DNA from: Vibrio mexicanus | GTDB lineage: Bacteria > Pseudomonadota > Gammaproteobacteria > Enterobacterales > Vibrionaceae | DNA: 35,020 nucleotides | Assembly: GCF_001012815.1 (NCBI RefSeq) | Contig: NZ_JYJP01000056.1 | Span: forward strand, 1-35,020 | Direction of reading: 5' to 3' | Part shown: positions 19,157 to 28,396 of the stretch, one piece after another | Layout: each line of letters begins with the position of its first letter | Numbering within the stretch: position 1 is the stretch's first letter | Notes under the pieces: generated by a model | Seen by the model: only the letters and a program-made list of their open reading frames with translations | Told to the model about the DNA's origin: nothing | The model's database searches: none | Translations under genes and position numbers: made by a program

Positions 19157-21276
19157 ATGCGAACCCTTTCCGTACAGTGGAAAATTACTCTATTAGCAGG
19201 CCTTTGCCTACTTATCACGTCACTCTCTCTTGTTGGCTTTTCCGTTTACAACGCCGTTGGAAATCAGCACATGATCAAAGCTCAGACGTCTGAGTCCGTG
19301 ATTGACATGTCGACCCAACTGCTGCAAACGCAAGCATTATTAAACGCGACAGAAGTCGCTGAATACCTCAACGAAGCAACGTATCGCGCTGAAATGGCCG
19401 CGACTAATGCGTTGTTCTACAAAACCAATACTGAAGAAAATTTTGGTTCTAGCGAAGAGCTTCGTACAGCACTGGATGAAATGGTGCGCCGAACCGTTTT
19501 GCAGTTTGATACGGTAGTGGGTGCTTACATGGTATTCGAGCCAAACATGCTCGACTCCGAAGACTCTAACTATAAAAACGCTGATTATGTGGGTTCGAAT
19601 GAAATTGGCCGATTCGCGCCTTATTGGATAACCGCGGCAAATGGTGAAAACGTTATTGCCAACGTTTTGTCGGAAGCGAGGATCAGTGCAGATCATGACA
19701 GCGAACGTTTCTTTTGCCCAATTGCGAGTGGTGGTAACTGTGTTTCGTCTCCGCGTATCAATACTCAAGGTGATAATCAGTTTCTTTCTACGTCGATATC
19801 TGTGCCAATCGTGGTGGAAGGTGAGAGTATCGGCTTTTTTGGTATCGACCTTAATTTGAATTCGCTTATTGCTATCGCCCAAGAGTCGGATCAAACCCTG
19901 TTTGATGGAGTAGGCCACGCCTTTATCATTAGCCAAGACGGCTCTTTGATCGCCAGTGACAATGGTGAGTTGCCACTTGGCCAACCTTTCACAAGCGATA
20001 GATTGGGTGACAACCAGATTACGGATCTGTTGTTTGGGCAAGCGGTCTCCACACAATGGACGGAAGACGGAAATTGGATGACGGTATTTGCGCCTATCAT
20101 GGTGGCCAATCAGACCTGGGGCGTTATTTTTGAGATACCAAAGTCTGCGGTACTTGCCGACTCTCAAGCGTTAGACGATGTGATTGGTGAGCACGTAAGA
20201 TCCGCGGTGAGAACAGAGCTGCTTGCGGGTAGTGCTTTCGTCATCGTTGGTTTGGCTTTGATTGCTCTACTGGCGAGAAGTATTGTCAATCCAATTCGTG
20301 AAGTGGTTTCGCGTTTAGACGATATTGCCTCCGGTGAGGGGGATTTAACGCAGCGAATTGAAATTCGTAACCAAGATGAAGTGGGGCAGCTCGCTAAGGG
20401 CTTTAACCTGTTTTTAGATAAACTGCAGAAAACGATTTCAGAGGTGGTGGATACCACTCTTCAAGTGGCCGCTACCACTAATCAGTCAAAAGTCGCAGCA
20501 GTTGAAACGCGAAGCAGCAGTGAGTCTCAGTTTAAAGAGGTAGATTTAGTCGCAACGGCATCGGAAGAGATGACGCAGAGGCGAGCTTAGTGGTGCAGAA
20601 TGCCGAAGTAGCCGTGAACGCGGCGGGTGAGGCTAATCAGGCTGCCAACGCTGGACGTGAAGTTATCGAACGTTCTGAGTTAGAGATGATGAATCTTGTT
20701 GATCGTATGACTCACGCTGTTCCTGTGGTCCAAGAGCTTGCGAAAAACAACGCCAACATTACTGATATCTTAACGGAAATCGAAGGAGTGTCTGAGCAAA
20801 CTAACCTGCTAGCATTGAACGCGGCGATAGAAGCGGCGCGCGCAGGAGAGCAAGGTCGTGGCTTTGCCGTGGTAGCTGATGAAGTGCGAAACCTTGCGAG
20901 TCGTACGCAGGACTCTGTTGGCCAAATCCGTGAAGTCATCGAGAAGGTGCAAAGCGGCACTCAAGATGTTGTGGATGCAATTCAAGAGGGCAACGTATTA
21001 GCGAACGGCTCTGCGCAGCAAGTCAAAGAGGCAGTTGAACAGCTGAACAATATCTTTGAGTCTATCTCGGCGATTAATGATATGAACTCTCAGATTGTTC
21101 GCGCAGCGGAGGAGCAGCAAGCTGTGTCGGGTGAGGTTAACCAAAGTGTTGCTAATATCCGTGATTTAAGTGCTAAGATCCTTGAACAAGCAGGAGAGTC
21201 TGAATCGGTGAGTCAGCAAATTGAGAAACTCTCATCTCGCCAAAAAGTATTGGTTCAGCAGTTTAAAGTGTCTTAA
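19157..21276 (+). CDS. Methyl-accepting chemotaxis protein, dCACHE type (frame broken once)
   Basis: Two plus-strand frames join into a chemoreceptor of about 706 residues. A first membrane helix at about 10-32 is followed by a roughly 320-residue periplasmic region with the features of a double CACHE domain ([60 protein letters not shown]). The second helix is near residues 355-377, then HAMP ([24 protein letters not shown]) and the signalling region with the tip [20 protein letters not shown]. The frame breaks near 20579-20581, where one base, probably C, is missing ([17 protein letters not shown] when restored). The TAG that follows is an artefact of the shifted frame. AAGGATG precedes the start. 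No C-terminal CheR-binding pentapeptide is present. The ligand is unknown. Confidence 0.9.
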
Positions 21277-21301
21277 AGCAAATTAAGAAAGCAGAAACAA
21301 C

Positions 21302-21327
21302 AAAGGCAAGCCTCGGCTTGCCTTTTT
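21302..21327. terminator. Terminator between chemoreceptor gene and roxA
   Basis: AAAGGCAAGC and GCTTGCCTTT form a 10-bp stem around a CTCG loop, followed by five T on the plus strand. It ends the chemoreceptor transcript; on the minus strand the U-run is short (three), so use by roxA is possible but weaker. Confidence 0.9.
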
Positions 21328-21355
21328 AGTTCTAGCACTGTTGCAAGTGTGTCGA

Positions 21356-22489
21356 TTACTCTTCGCTATACCAGTAGCCCTTGTTGACGAGTTCAGTGAT
21401 GAGCGAGAGAGACGCGCTATCGTAATCTTCATCGTAACGAATTTTATCCGTATCGCACAGGCTAACAACTAAGCAAGTCTGTTCTGCGGCAACTTTGAAT
21501 GTTTCACCATTGATGTAAGCCATCGTCGGTAGAGACTGGTGATAAAGCGCTCTTAACCCAGATACCTTGTGCAACACGCCGCCGTCTAGCAGCCAAGCTG
21601 CCAATTCATCCGTTTCCCATGGCTCGTCGAGAGGCATGATATCAAGCTGATGCCGAGACTGACTCAATAACGCACCCATAAAGTCTTCAACCGTTGCTCG
21701 GTCGTTGAGTAGCGACCTCAGCATGCTTTCGAGTTTGTTCAAATCCTGAGTTTTGATTTGACCATGCTCACTTTGAGCTTGCGTATCGGGTGCATGCAGA
21801 TGGGTGTCACCTAGATCGTGAGCGAGGATAAAGTCGGCAAAATTGCTGAGCAGTTCTTGCTCTTTCGGCGAGCGATAACCGACTGAATAACTGAGGCTTG
21901 GCTCAAGCGTGTTTCCTTCATGAGGAAAGCCGGGTGGGATGTAAAGGATATCCCCTGGCTCAAGCACTTGATCGATGATAGGGTCGAAGCCTTCGATTTG
22001 GCGCAACGCTTCGGTTCTATGGTTCTCGACATACTGACCATTGTCTTTTGCGCCCACCTTCCAGCGTCTTTTGCCTTGTCCCTGCACAATGAACACATCG
22101 TATTGATCAATATGAGGACCCACGCCGCCCCCTTCTACTGAGTAGCAGACCATAACGTCATCAAACAACCATTGTGGTAGGCCTTTAAAGGGTTCTGCTA
22201 TCGATGCCACACCTTGATGCCAGTGATTGGCAGCTTGGATGATCAGTTGCCAGTGAGATGACGTTAAGTTGTCAAATAGCGTTGCATCAAACGGACCATG
22301 CTCTGCGTTCCACTCATCATTTAAGTTCGAGACAAAGCGGGAGTCGATTTCTTCTTCCATCGATAAGCCAGCGATCTCTTCTGGAGAGATCGGGTCGATG
22401 AACTGCTCAAACCCTCCTTTAATGATGGTAGGTTGCTTATGCCAGTATTGTTGAACGAATTCAGGCAGGGAAAAGGTAAATTGATACAT
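21356..22489 (-). CDS. roxA: 50S ribosomal protein L16 arginine hydroxylase (JmjC/cupin oxygenase)
   Basis: A 377-residue protein that matches YcfD/RoxA (373 in E. coli). The Fe(II) site is seen as His126 and Asp128 in GPHIDQYDVF and His190 in PPGFPHEGNTL. VMVCYSVEGGGVGPHIDQYDVF is the JmjC core, and the C-terminal winged-helix region follows. The enzyme uses 2-oxoglutarate and oxygen to hydroxylate an arginine of ribosomal protein L16. It lies 45 bases after rsmS and is probably the last gene of the minus-strand yfcA-priC-rsmS-roxA group. The ribosome site is weak. The frame is intact. Confidence 0.95.
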   Translation of the reverse strand: MYQFTFSLPEFVQQYWHKQPTIIKGGFEQFIDPISPEEIAGLSMEEEIDSRFVSNLNDEWNAEHGPFDATLFDNLTSSHWQLIIQAANHWHQGVASIAEPFKGLPQWLFDDVMVCYSVEGGGVGPHIDQYDVFIVQGQGKRRWKVGAKDNGQYVENHRTEALRQIEGFDPIIDQVLEPGDILYIPPGFPHEGNTLEPSLSYSVGYRSPKEQELLSNFADFILAHDLGDTHLHAPDTQAQSEHGQIKTQDLNKLESMLRSLLNDRATVEDFMGALLSQSRHQLDIMPLDEPWETDELAAWLLDGGVLHKVSGLRALYHQSLPTMAYINGETFKVAAEQTCLVVSLCDTDKIRYDEDYDSASLSLITELVNKGYWYSEE

Positions 22490-22534
22490 AGAAAACAGCT
22501 TATGGAAGTGTAAATAGAGAGCGCAGAAGGTGCT

Positions 22535-22729
22535 CTACGAGTTAATTTTTTGCTCTAAATCAGATTGAACAATTTTTATTGCTTCTAAGGCGACTTTTGG
22601 GTCGACCTCGTTGGATTCAAGCAAATAGATAAGGTCAACGGCCAGTTTGATTTCATCCGGTGCATTATCTAAAGGCGAGCTTTGAACTGGCTGGTCGACT
22701 GATTCGGTTTGCGAAGGGGTATCTTGCAT
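22535..22729 (-). CDS. rsmS: YbaM/RsmS family small protein (DUF2496)
   Basis: A 64-residue protein. Its core LDNAPDEIKLAVDLIYLLESNEVDPKVALEAIKIVQSDLEQK aligns with E. coli YbaM (about 53 residues), with a roughly 18-residue Ser/Gln-rich extension at the N-terminus. In Pectobacterium the homologue RsmS takes part in control of secondary metabolism; its biochemical role is unclear. It starts two bases after the priC stop, as in E. coli where priC and ybaM are neighbours, so the two are likely co-translated. Confidence 0.88.
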   Translation of the reverse strand: MQDTPSQTESVDQPVQSSPLDNAPDEIKLAVDLIYLLESNEVDPKVALEAIKIVQSDLEQKINS

Positions 22730-22731
22730 AA

Positions 22732-23280
22732 CTACTGATTCTTTTCTCTAAAGGTGATTTGCTTTTCGAGCTTGAGCTTAGACTCCTGACAACGCTCTAA
22801 ACGCTGCTCAGTGGCAAGCAGGGCTTTTTGCGCTTGCTGCTGGTGGAATGCAGGCGCTTGCTCTAAAGCATAGCGTTTTTCAACAACCATTTCTTTTAAA
22901 CGGCGTTCCCACTCTTGGTGTTGGGCAAGCTCTTGGTACAAGTCGCTGATCGGCTTACGATAGTAACTGGCGTGTTTAGGCTCGTTTTGACGAATAGACT
23001 GCGTTGATAGCTCGCGCTGGATCGCACTGATTTGTGCGGTCAACTGCTCTGTTAGATGTTCTGCTCGCAAGGCTGTGAGCCGATTGGCTTTTTCTTCGCG
23101 AATGATGGTGTCAAACGTTGCTTTAGTTTCTTGAACACAAGGGACAAGTAACCGAGCTTTACAGTGAAACAAGCGTTCATCAAATAACGGCTGATGATGC
23201 TCACCACGCTGCCTGTCAAGCTGCGCAGCTTGTTGGGCGAGTCTTTCTAATGTGGGCTCAAGTTGACTAAATCGACTCAT
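22732..23280 (-). CDS. priC: Primosomal replication protein PriC
   Basis: A 182-residue basic, helical protein of the PriC family (175 in E. coli). The patterns RLAQQAAQLDRQRGEHHQPLFDERLFHCKARLLVPCVQE and the C-terminal QEWERRLKEMVVEKRYALEQ match. PriC helps load DnaB at stalled forks by the PriC-dependent restart pathway. I chose the ATG at 23280 rather than 23295, because it overlaps the yfcA stop codon (ATGA), a sign of translational coupling. Confidence 0.9.
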   Translation of the reverse strand: MSRFSQLEPTLERLAQQAAQLDRQRGEHHQPLFDERLFHCKARLLVPCVQETKATFDTIIREEKANRLTALRAEHLTEQLTAQISAIQRELSTQSIRQNEPKHASYYRKPISDLYQELAQHQEWERRLKEMVVEKRYALEQAPAFHQQQAQKALLATEQRLERCQESKLKLEKQITFREKNQ

Positions 23281-24056
23281 AAAGAAACGAACCACGCTTC
23301 ATAGGCAAGTTTAACGGCCAGCACGCTCACGACGGTCACAAACACAGGTCGAATAAACTTAGCGCCAAAACGAATTGCCGAGTGAGCCCCAACAAAAGCG
23401 CCAATCATCAAACAAACCCCCATAGTCAAACCCAGTACCCAATCAATATGACCGAGAATGGCGAAGGTAACCAAAGAGGTAAAGTTACTGGTAAAGTTCA
23501 TCGCCTTGGCTAACCCAGAGGCAAGCAGAATATTTAAACGATAGAGCGCCATGGAACTGACTGTCCAGAAAGCACCTGTACCTGGTCCTGCGACACCATC
23601 GTAAAAGCCCAGAGATAAACCTTGCAAAATCTGCTTCTTATGAAGTTTTGGGCAAGGCTTTGGTGATGCATTCTGAGTAGCGTTCGGCGTTTTATGCCAA
23701 ATGGTATAGATGGCTGCTGCTAAGATCACGAGAGGCAGTACTTTTTCAAGCCACTCTGTACTTATTGCATCAACAAATAAAGTACCAAGTGTTGCGCCGA
23801 TTAATGTGGCAACGAAGGCTCTTCTCCAACAAGATGGATCGAAAAGTTTCTTTTTATAGTAAGTGAATGCCGCTGTTGAGGAGGCAAACGTGGCCGCGAG
23901 CTTATTCGTACCAAGCGCTATATGTGGAGGCAGTCCAAGCGACAACAATGCAGGGACGGTGAGCATACCACCACCGCCTGCGACAGCGTCTATGAATCCA
24001 GCAGCAAAAGCAACCAAGGCTAAAATGATTAGCATGCTTGGTTCAAAATATTCCAT
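23277..24056 (-). CDS. yfcA: TauE/SafE family membrane transporter (YfcA-like)
   Basis: A 259-residue inner-membrane protein with about seven to eight helices. The family signatures GFIDAVAGGGGMLTVPALLSLGLPPHIALGTNKLAATF near the N-terminus and GFYDGVAGPGTGAFW in the second half are the two repeat motifs of TauE/SafE anion-transporter-like proteins. E. coli YfcA is about 269 residues. The substrate is unknown; relatives move sulfite or organosulfonates. Its stop codon overlaps the priC start by ATGA. It lies 89 bases after dinG. Confidence 0.93.
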   Translation of the reverse strand: MEYFEPSMLIILALVAFAAGFIDAVAGGGGMLTVPALLSLGLPPHIALGTNKLAATFASSTAAFTYYKKKLFDPSCWRRAFVATLIGATLGTLFVDAISTEWLEKVLPLVILAAAIYTIWHKTPNATQNASPKPCPKLHKKQILQGLSLGFYDGVAGPGTGAFWTVSSMALYRLNILLASGLAKAMNFTSNFTSLVTFAILGHIDWVLGLTMGVCLMIGAFVGAHSAIRFGAKFIRPVFVTVVSVLAVKLAYEAWFVSL

Positions 24057-24145
24057 ATCGTATCTATTCTTGTTTTAGTCTTATTTTTGTCTAGTATTTC
24101 GGTCAACGTGACCGAGCCTTGATCGATGATTGTAGGGTTGAGCGT

Positions 24146-26221
24146 CTAATATTCGATAGTCCTTTTAAATGGCGGAAGCGAGTCAATCAGAGCTTTGCCA
24201 TATCGTTTGGTGACTATGCGTCGATCAAGGAGCACAACTCTACCAGAATCTCGCTCTTTACGCAGTAAACGTCCAACGGATTGAATGAGCTTTTTACTCG
24301 CTTCCGGTACCGCTATCTGCATAAATGGGTTACCACCTTTTTGCTCGATGTATTCAGCATGCGCTTGTTCTACTGGAGACGTGGGCACAGCAAATGGAAT
24401 CTTAGTGATAATTAAGTTTTCCAACAGCTCTCCCGGCAAGTCCAAACCTTCTGAAAAGCTGCCTGTTCCAAATAACACGCTGGTTTTTTGACATTGAACC
24501 AAGGTTTTATGTTTATTGAGGATTTCCGTTCTGGAAGCATCGCCTTGTACCTGTAATGCCCAGCCCTTCTTTATAAACAACTTTGCCAGTGCTTCAGCAA
24601 CCTGATTCATTTGCCAGTAAGAAGAGAATAATACCAAGTTCGCCTTCTTGTCTTCGATTAACTTAGGCAAAAGATCAATAAGATATTCTGTAAACTGCGG
24701 AGCCTGAGGTTCGTACTTCATTTTTGGTATATAGAGCTCCGCTTGATTTTGATAATCAAACGGAGAGGCGAGTGCCAAAAATTGGGTGCCAGAATCCGGT
24801 TTGTCACTCAGGCCAGCCTGATGGCAAAAGAATGAGAACGAATTCAATGCTCGAATGGTTGCGGATACAAGAACCGCGCCCACACATCGACTCCAGATAA
24901 GTTGATCTAACTGCCAGCCCACTTCCAATGGAGACACATTGACAATAATGTCATCTTCTTGCTCTGGGTGAAGCTCTAACCAGCGGGCTAGAGGCGCCCC
25001 TTTTTCCCGTTTAGGTTCTGCCATCAGGTTCCAGACCTGCGCTAGATTTTCCGTTCTCTGGATATAGAAGCCAATTTCAGCCAATGCAGGCTCGGCAAGT
25101 CGCCCACTGAGTTCTCCGTCTTTAACGCGCTCAGCAATCAGATCGGCAATCTTACCCACCGCTTGGTTGGCTTTATTGCTTAGCACTTTTAACTGTTTCG
25201 ATTCTTCTTCTAGCCATGAAGGCAGATCACCATGTTCAAAACGGTACTGCTTCTCTTCAAAGAGGGCAGGGTCGAACCGCTTACTTAATTGCTTAAGCGA
25301 AGGAATGAGTTCTTGAACCGAATCTTGCAGTTCGTTTCTAAAACGCGCAACGCGCTTTTCATCGGCAAGACCAGAAAATTTACTGATCGATTGATTCAGT
25401 CTCTCAAGCCAAGATGCTGCACCTTTAAGGCTGGCTGCAGCCGACGAGTGGTCTCGAGCCACTTTAGGCAGATGATGCGCTTCGTCGAAGACGTAGATCG
25501 TATTGTCGGGCTCGGGAAGGATTACGCCGCCGCCAAGATTTACGTCCGCCATTACCAAGCTGTGATTAGCAATGATGACATCGGCTTTATCAAGTTCCGA
25601 ACGAGCTTTTTGAAATGGACAGCCACGATGAGCGGGCATGCTGTTGTTGCAGCTATGTTTATCGCTAACAATGATTTGCCACAGTTCATCTTTGATAGGG
25701 GTAGGCCACGAGTCTCTATCGCCATCCCATTTGCCCTGTGAAAAGGCTTTGTACATACGCTCAAACAGTTCAACGTCGGCTTTTTTAGGTTTGGTTTCAA
25801 ACAACGCGAGCTGGCCACCGTCTGCGCCACAGGCTGTAGCGAGTTTTTCCGCGCAGCAATAACGCTGCCTGCCTTTGGCCAAAATAAACGAGAACTCACG
25901 GTCGCTGAGTCTTCTATAAAGAGGGAGGTCTTTATTTACTAGCTGCTCTTGAAGGGCGACGGTCGCGGTTGAAATCACGACTTTGCGATTGTTATGAACA
26001 GCAACGGGGATGGCCGCCATTAAATAAGCGAGTGACTTACCGATCCCCGTACCTGCTTCGGCGACGATGGTGCGATTCGACTTGTGATAATCACCACACA
26101 GTGTTTTTGCGATTTCTGCAACCAAGTAATTTTGGGAACGTCGAGGTATAAAGTTATCGAGTTGGCTCTGCAAGCATTGATAACTATGACGAATGGATTT
26201 TTGAATATTGCTGGATGGCAT
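24146..26221 (-). CDS. dinG: ATP-dependent DNA helicase DinG
   Basis: A 691-residue XPD-like helicase of the DinG family. Walker A is AEAGTGIGKS (residues 54-63), the DEAH box VFDEAHHLPKVARD lies at 244-257, motif VLVSATIRALNSFSFF and the final QSVGRLLRKERDSGRVVLLDRRI fit DinG. It unwinds DNA 5' to 3' and helps at R-loops and stalled forks. Cysteines that could hold the [4Fe-4S] cluster are Cys122, Cys123, Cys131, Cys191 and Cys201, but the spacing differs from E. coli (one of the usual second-group cysteines is absent). No LexA box of the CTG-N10-CAG type is visible just upstream. It may be the first gene of the downstream minus-strand group. Confidence 0.95.
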   Translation of the reverse strand: MPSSNIQKSIRHSYQCLQSQLDNFIPRRSQNYLVAEIAKTLCGDYHKSNRTIVAEAGTGIGKSLAYLMAAIPVAVHNNRKVVISTATVALQEQLVNKDLPLYRRLSDREFSFILAKGRQRYCCAEKLATACGADGGQLALFETKPKKADVELFERMYKAFSQGKWDGDRDSWPTPIKDELWQIIVSDKHSCNNSMPAHRGCPFQKARSELDKADVIIANHSLVMADVNLGGGVILPEPDNTIYVFDEAHHLPKVARDHSSAAASLKGAASWLERLNQSISKFSGLADEKRVARFRNELQDSVQELIPSLKQLSKRFDPALFEEKQYRFEHGDLPSWLEEESKQLKVLSNKANQAVGKIADLIAERVKDGELSGRLAEPALAEIGFYIQRTENLAQVWNLMAEPKREKGAPLARWLELHPEQEDDIIVNVSPLEVGWQLDQLIWSRCVGAVLVSATIRALNSFSFFCHQAGLSDKPDSGTQFLALASPFDYQNQAELYIPKMKYEPQAPQFTEYLIDLLPKLIEDKKANLVLFSSYWQMNQVAEALAKLFIKKGWALQVQGDASRTEILNKHKTLVQCQKTSVLFGTGSFSEGLDLPGELLENLIITKIPFAVPTSPVEQAHAEYIEQKGGNPFMQIAVPEASKKLIQSVGRLLRKERDSGRVVLLDRRIVTKRYGKALIDSLPPFKRTIEY

Positions 26222-26720
26222 AGTGTGACCTACTTAACGGGGCCGTGACTATAGCACAGATCTCTAGACAAAACTCTTGGTGCGAAATTGAATGCTTTTC
26301 ATTGAAATGTAGATCTCGTTCACAAAAAATGTGCGTTTCTTCAATGAGTTGAAATTAATTCAAAATGTAAAAAATATAAGTCGATGTTATACGTGTCAAT
26401 ATAGTCATAAATTCTAACTGTTAACATTTGTGACATAAATTTCAGATTTTTATATTGAAAATGTAATTTAATTAAATTTTCATAAAACTTTCGACGCGCT
26501 TCAAAATAACGCCTATTTTATGCCTAACTTGTTGATTTTTATGTGTTTGATTTATTTTTATATAACTTTTTGGTTTATTTGACATGCCGAATATTCTTTT
26601 GCAATCTAGCCACCGAGTTTACTGATGTGAGCACCAAGCCAAAGAGCAAGGGCGACATCAAAAAATATAAAGGGAACCGGATAAGGATTTCCCATCTTAA
26701 AGAAAAGGCAGTGGATTATT
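26222..26720. promoter_or_regulatory. AT-rich divergent region between dinG and porin gene
   Basis: These 499 bases hold no supported gene. An 88-codon frame starting at 26543 runs into the porin gene out of frame and looks like chance. The region is very AT-rich, as expected of a controlled porin promoter. Visible elements are a partial CRP-like site (TGTGA-N6-TTTCA, 26429-26444) and a TTGACA at 26579-26584. The 5' leader of the porin gene would be about 100 bases. Confidence 0.5.
26579..26607 (+). promoter_or_regulatory. Candidate porin promoter
   Basis: A perfect -35 TTGACA (26579-26584) is followed 17 bases later by CAATCT (26602-26607), a poor -10 that keeps only the two most conserved positions. 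A weak -10 suggests activator need; the CRP-like site lies about 140 bases upstream. Confidence 0.35.
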
Positions 26721-27653
26721 ATGAAAAAGACTCTAGTAGCTCTAGCAGTACTTGCAGCGGGTTCTGCGCAAGCAGCAGAAATTTACAATGCAGACGGTTC
26801 TACTCTTGAACTTACAGGTCGTGCATACGCAGTTGTAGAAACGACTAAGCAAAAATCAACAGGTACTGATACAGACGTACACGCTTACGACTCTCGTCTA
26901 GGCTTTAAACTACGTCACCAAGTAACAGAAGGCGTTGCAGCAGTAGGTAAATTTGAGTTCCAACTTACTGAAGACGACGACCACGGCCTTAAAAACCGTG
27001 ACGTATACGCTGGTCTAGATTTTACTGACGCAGTAACAGTGACTTTCGGTCGTCAAACAACGTCTTTTGATGACCTAGCATTCCGTGGCGGCTTCGATGA
27101 ATACTACGGTTTCTCTCAACAGCTAGAAGACCGTGGTCGTGAAAATGGTATCATCAAAGCAACTTCTGCTAACATTAACGGTTTTGTAGGTTCTGCTTCT
27201 TACCAGTTCCTAGAAGGTGATGTAACTGGTCTTACTCTTGCTGGTTCTTACGACGCTGACTTTGGTCTAGGCCTATCTGCAGGTTACTTTGATTACAAAC
27301 AGTCTGGCAACAAAGACCACGCAACGGGTTACAACGTTGGCGCAAGCTACGCATTCGGCGATGCTAAAGTGGGCGTTGACTACTCTTCTGAAGAAGTGTT
27401 CAACAAGGACAAGGCAGATGCATACCGTTTAGGCGGTGAGTACAACATCGACGCTTACCGTCTATACGCAGGTTACGGTAACGTAGATAACAAACCAGCA
27501 GCGGGCGGCAAAACGTCTGATGATGGTTTCTACGCAGGTGTCGCATACGCATTCGGTGCGAAAACAACAATCTTTGCAGAAGTAGCAAGTTACGACAAAG
27601 AAGGTGCAGAAGATCAAGACTTCCTTGGTTTAGGCCTAAACGTAAACTTCTAA
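26721..27653 (+). CDS. Outer-membrane porin (Gram-negative OmpU/OmpT-type)
   Basis: A 310-residue general porin. The signal peptide MKKTLVALAVLAAGSAQA is cut before AEIYNADGSTLELTGRAYAVVE. Repeated alternating beta-strand patterns follow, with RLGFKLRHQVTEGVAAVGKFEFQL, TFGRQTTSFDD and SASYQFLEGDV, and the C-terminal end LGLGLNVNF with final Phe that the Bam machinery recognises. In V. cholerae, dinG is next to the ToxR- and CRP-controlled porin gene ompT as I remember it, and this gene occupies the same place, but I cannot prove orthology. Codon choice (TTC, GAA, CTA for Leu) suggests strong expression. A terminator follows. Confidence 0.92.
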   Translation: MKKTLVALAVLAAGSAQAAEIYNADGSTLELTGRAYAVVETTKQKSTGTDTDVHAYDSRLGFKLRHQVTEGVAAVGKFEFQLTEDDDHGLKNRDVYAGLDFTDAVTVTFGRQTTSFDDLAFRGGFDEYYGFSQQLEDRGRENGIIKATSANINGFVGSASYQFLEGDVTGLTLAGSYDADFGLGLSAGYFDYKQSGNKDHATGYNVGASYAFGDAKVGVDYSSEEVFNKDKADAYRLGGEYNIDAYRLYAGYGNVDNKPAAGGKTSDDGFYAGVAYAFGAKTTIFAEVASYDKEGAEDQDFLGLGLNVNF

Positions 27654-27675
27654 TCTAAGTATTAGACAGTATCGT

Positions 27676-27703
27676 AAAAGCCGCCTTTTTGGGCGGCTTT
27701 TTT
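27676..27703 (+). terminator. Intrinsic terminator of porin gene
   Basis: AAAGCCGCC (27677-27685) pairs with GGCGGCTTT (27692-27700), and a T-run reaches 27703. It begins 23 bases after the porin stop. Confidence 0.93.
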
Positions 27704-27732
27704 AGTTGTATAAAAGTCAAAAAGGTGAAGCA

Positions 27733-28329
27733 GTGAAATATCTTGTATTAGTTTGTTTATCGGTCATTTCATTGGGCTCGATGGCAAATCAACTGACAGT
27801 CGAACGCGGTGTCGAGGTATTGGTGGTTAACGGGTTAAAGGTTGGGGAAGAGAAGGCCTATCAGATAAACCAAGGTTTCAACCAAGTGGTTGTGCGTATG
27901 TCTAAGCGACTAACAAAAGGCAGCTCACGAGAATACTTTACTTCAAAACCGTTTGTAATTGATTTTGACACCACGAAAGATGCCGTGATTAATCATCCCC
28001 AAGTGATTAATTACTCTGATGCAGAAAAAAAATTCCGCCATTCGCCTAAATGGATAGTCAAGAGTGATGGCAAGTTGTTGGTGCACAATTCAGCATTACT
28101 ACCAGGCCGTGAGGGCTTTATGCCTTACGCGCAAATTGAAGATATTATCGCCGAATACAATTATGCCCAAAACATTGTGCTGTCAGCAGACAGTGAGACT
28201 CCTGCGGGCAAGCTCAAGTTAGCAGAAAAAGCAAAACATGAAGAGACTGTCGAACAGTTAAAACTCTGGTATAGCAGAGCGGATGAAGAGCAGAGAGCCG
28301 AGTTCCAACATTGGATGACGCTACAATAG
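27733..28329 (+). CDS. YccT/DUF2057 family periplasmic protein
   Basis: A protein of 198 residues from a GTG start at 27733. An AAGGTGA site lies upstream, and the encoded signal peptide MKYLVLVCLSVISLGSMA fits this start better than ATG 27706. DFDTTKD and the end LKLWYSRADEEQRAEFQHWM resemble the DUF2057 (YccT) family. The E. coli member YccT (CsgI) inhibits curli subunit assembly in the periplasm; whether that holds in a Vibrio is unknown. The gene overlaps the end of the porin terminator region but has no clear promoter of its own, so read-through or a weak promoter inside the terminator region is possible. Confidence 0.8.
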   Translation: MKYLVLVCLSVISLGSMANQLTVERGVEVLVVNGLKVGEEKAYQINQGFNQVVVRMSKRLTKGSSREYFTSKPFVIDFDTTKDAVINHPQVINYSDAEKKFRHSPKWIVKSDGKLLVHNSALLPGREGFMPYAQIEDIIAEYNYAQNIVLSADSETPAGKLKLAEKAKHEETVEQLKLWYSRADEEQRAEFQHWMTLQ

Positions 28330-28351
28330 TCTGTTAAGCACCTAACAACGC

Positions 28352-28382
28352 AAAAGAGCAGCCATACATCGGTTGCTCTTTT
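28352..28382. terminator. Bidirectional terminator between yccT-like gene and bioA
   Basis: AAAAGAGCAGCC (28352-28363) pairs with GGTTGCTCTTTT (28371-28382), with one G-T wobble (A-C on the other strand). T-runs of four lie on both sides. It serves the two converging genes. Confidence 0.85.
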
Positions 28383-28396
28383 AGTTCATGGGTTGT

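Noticed and set aside
19340..20167. 275-codon antisense frame inside the second chemoreceptor gene
   Set aside because: It is long but Arg/His/Ile-rich and antisense to clear CACHE-domain coding sequence, typical of a shadow frame.
25289..25741. 150-codon antisense frame inside dinG
   Set aside because: It lies fully within conserved dinG coding sequence on the other strand; its composition is that of a shadow frame.
26222..26285. Possible LexA box before dinG
   Set aside because: The nearby CTGTGCTATAGTCACGG sequence lacks the CTG-N10-CAG symmetry needed, so SOS control is not supported here.
26543..26809. 88-codon frame that starts in the porin leader and overlaps the porin gene
   Set aside because: It runs through the porin signal peptide in a different frame, has a low-complexity Ser run from that overlap, and no convincing ribosome site.
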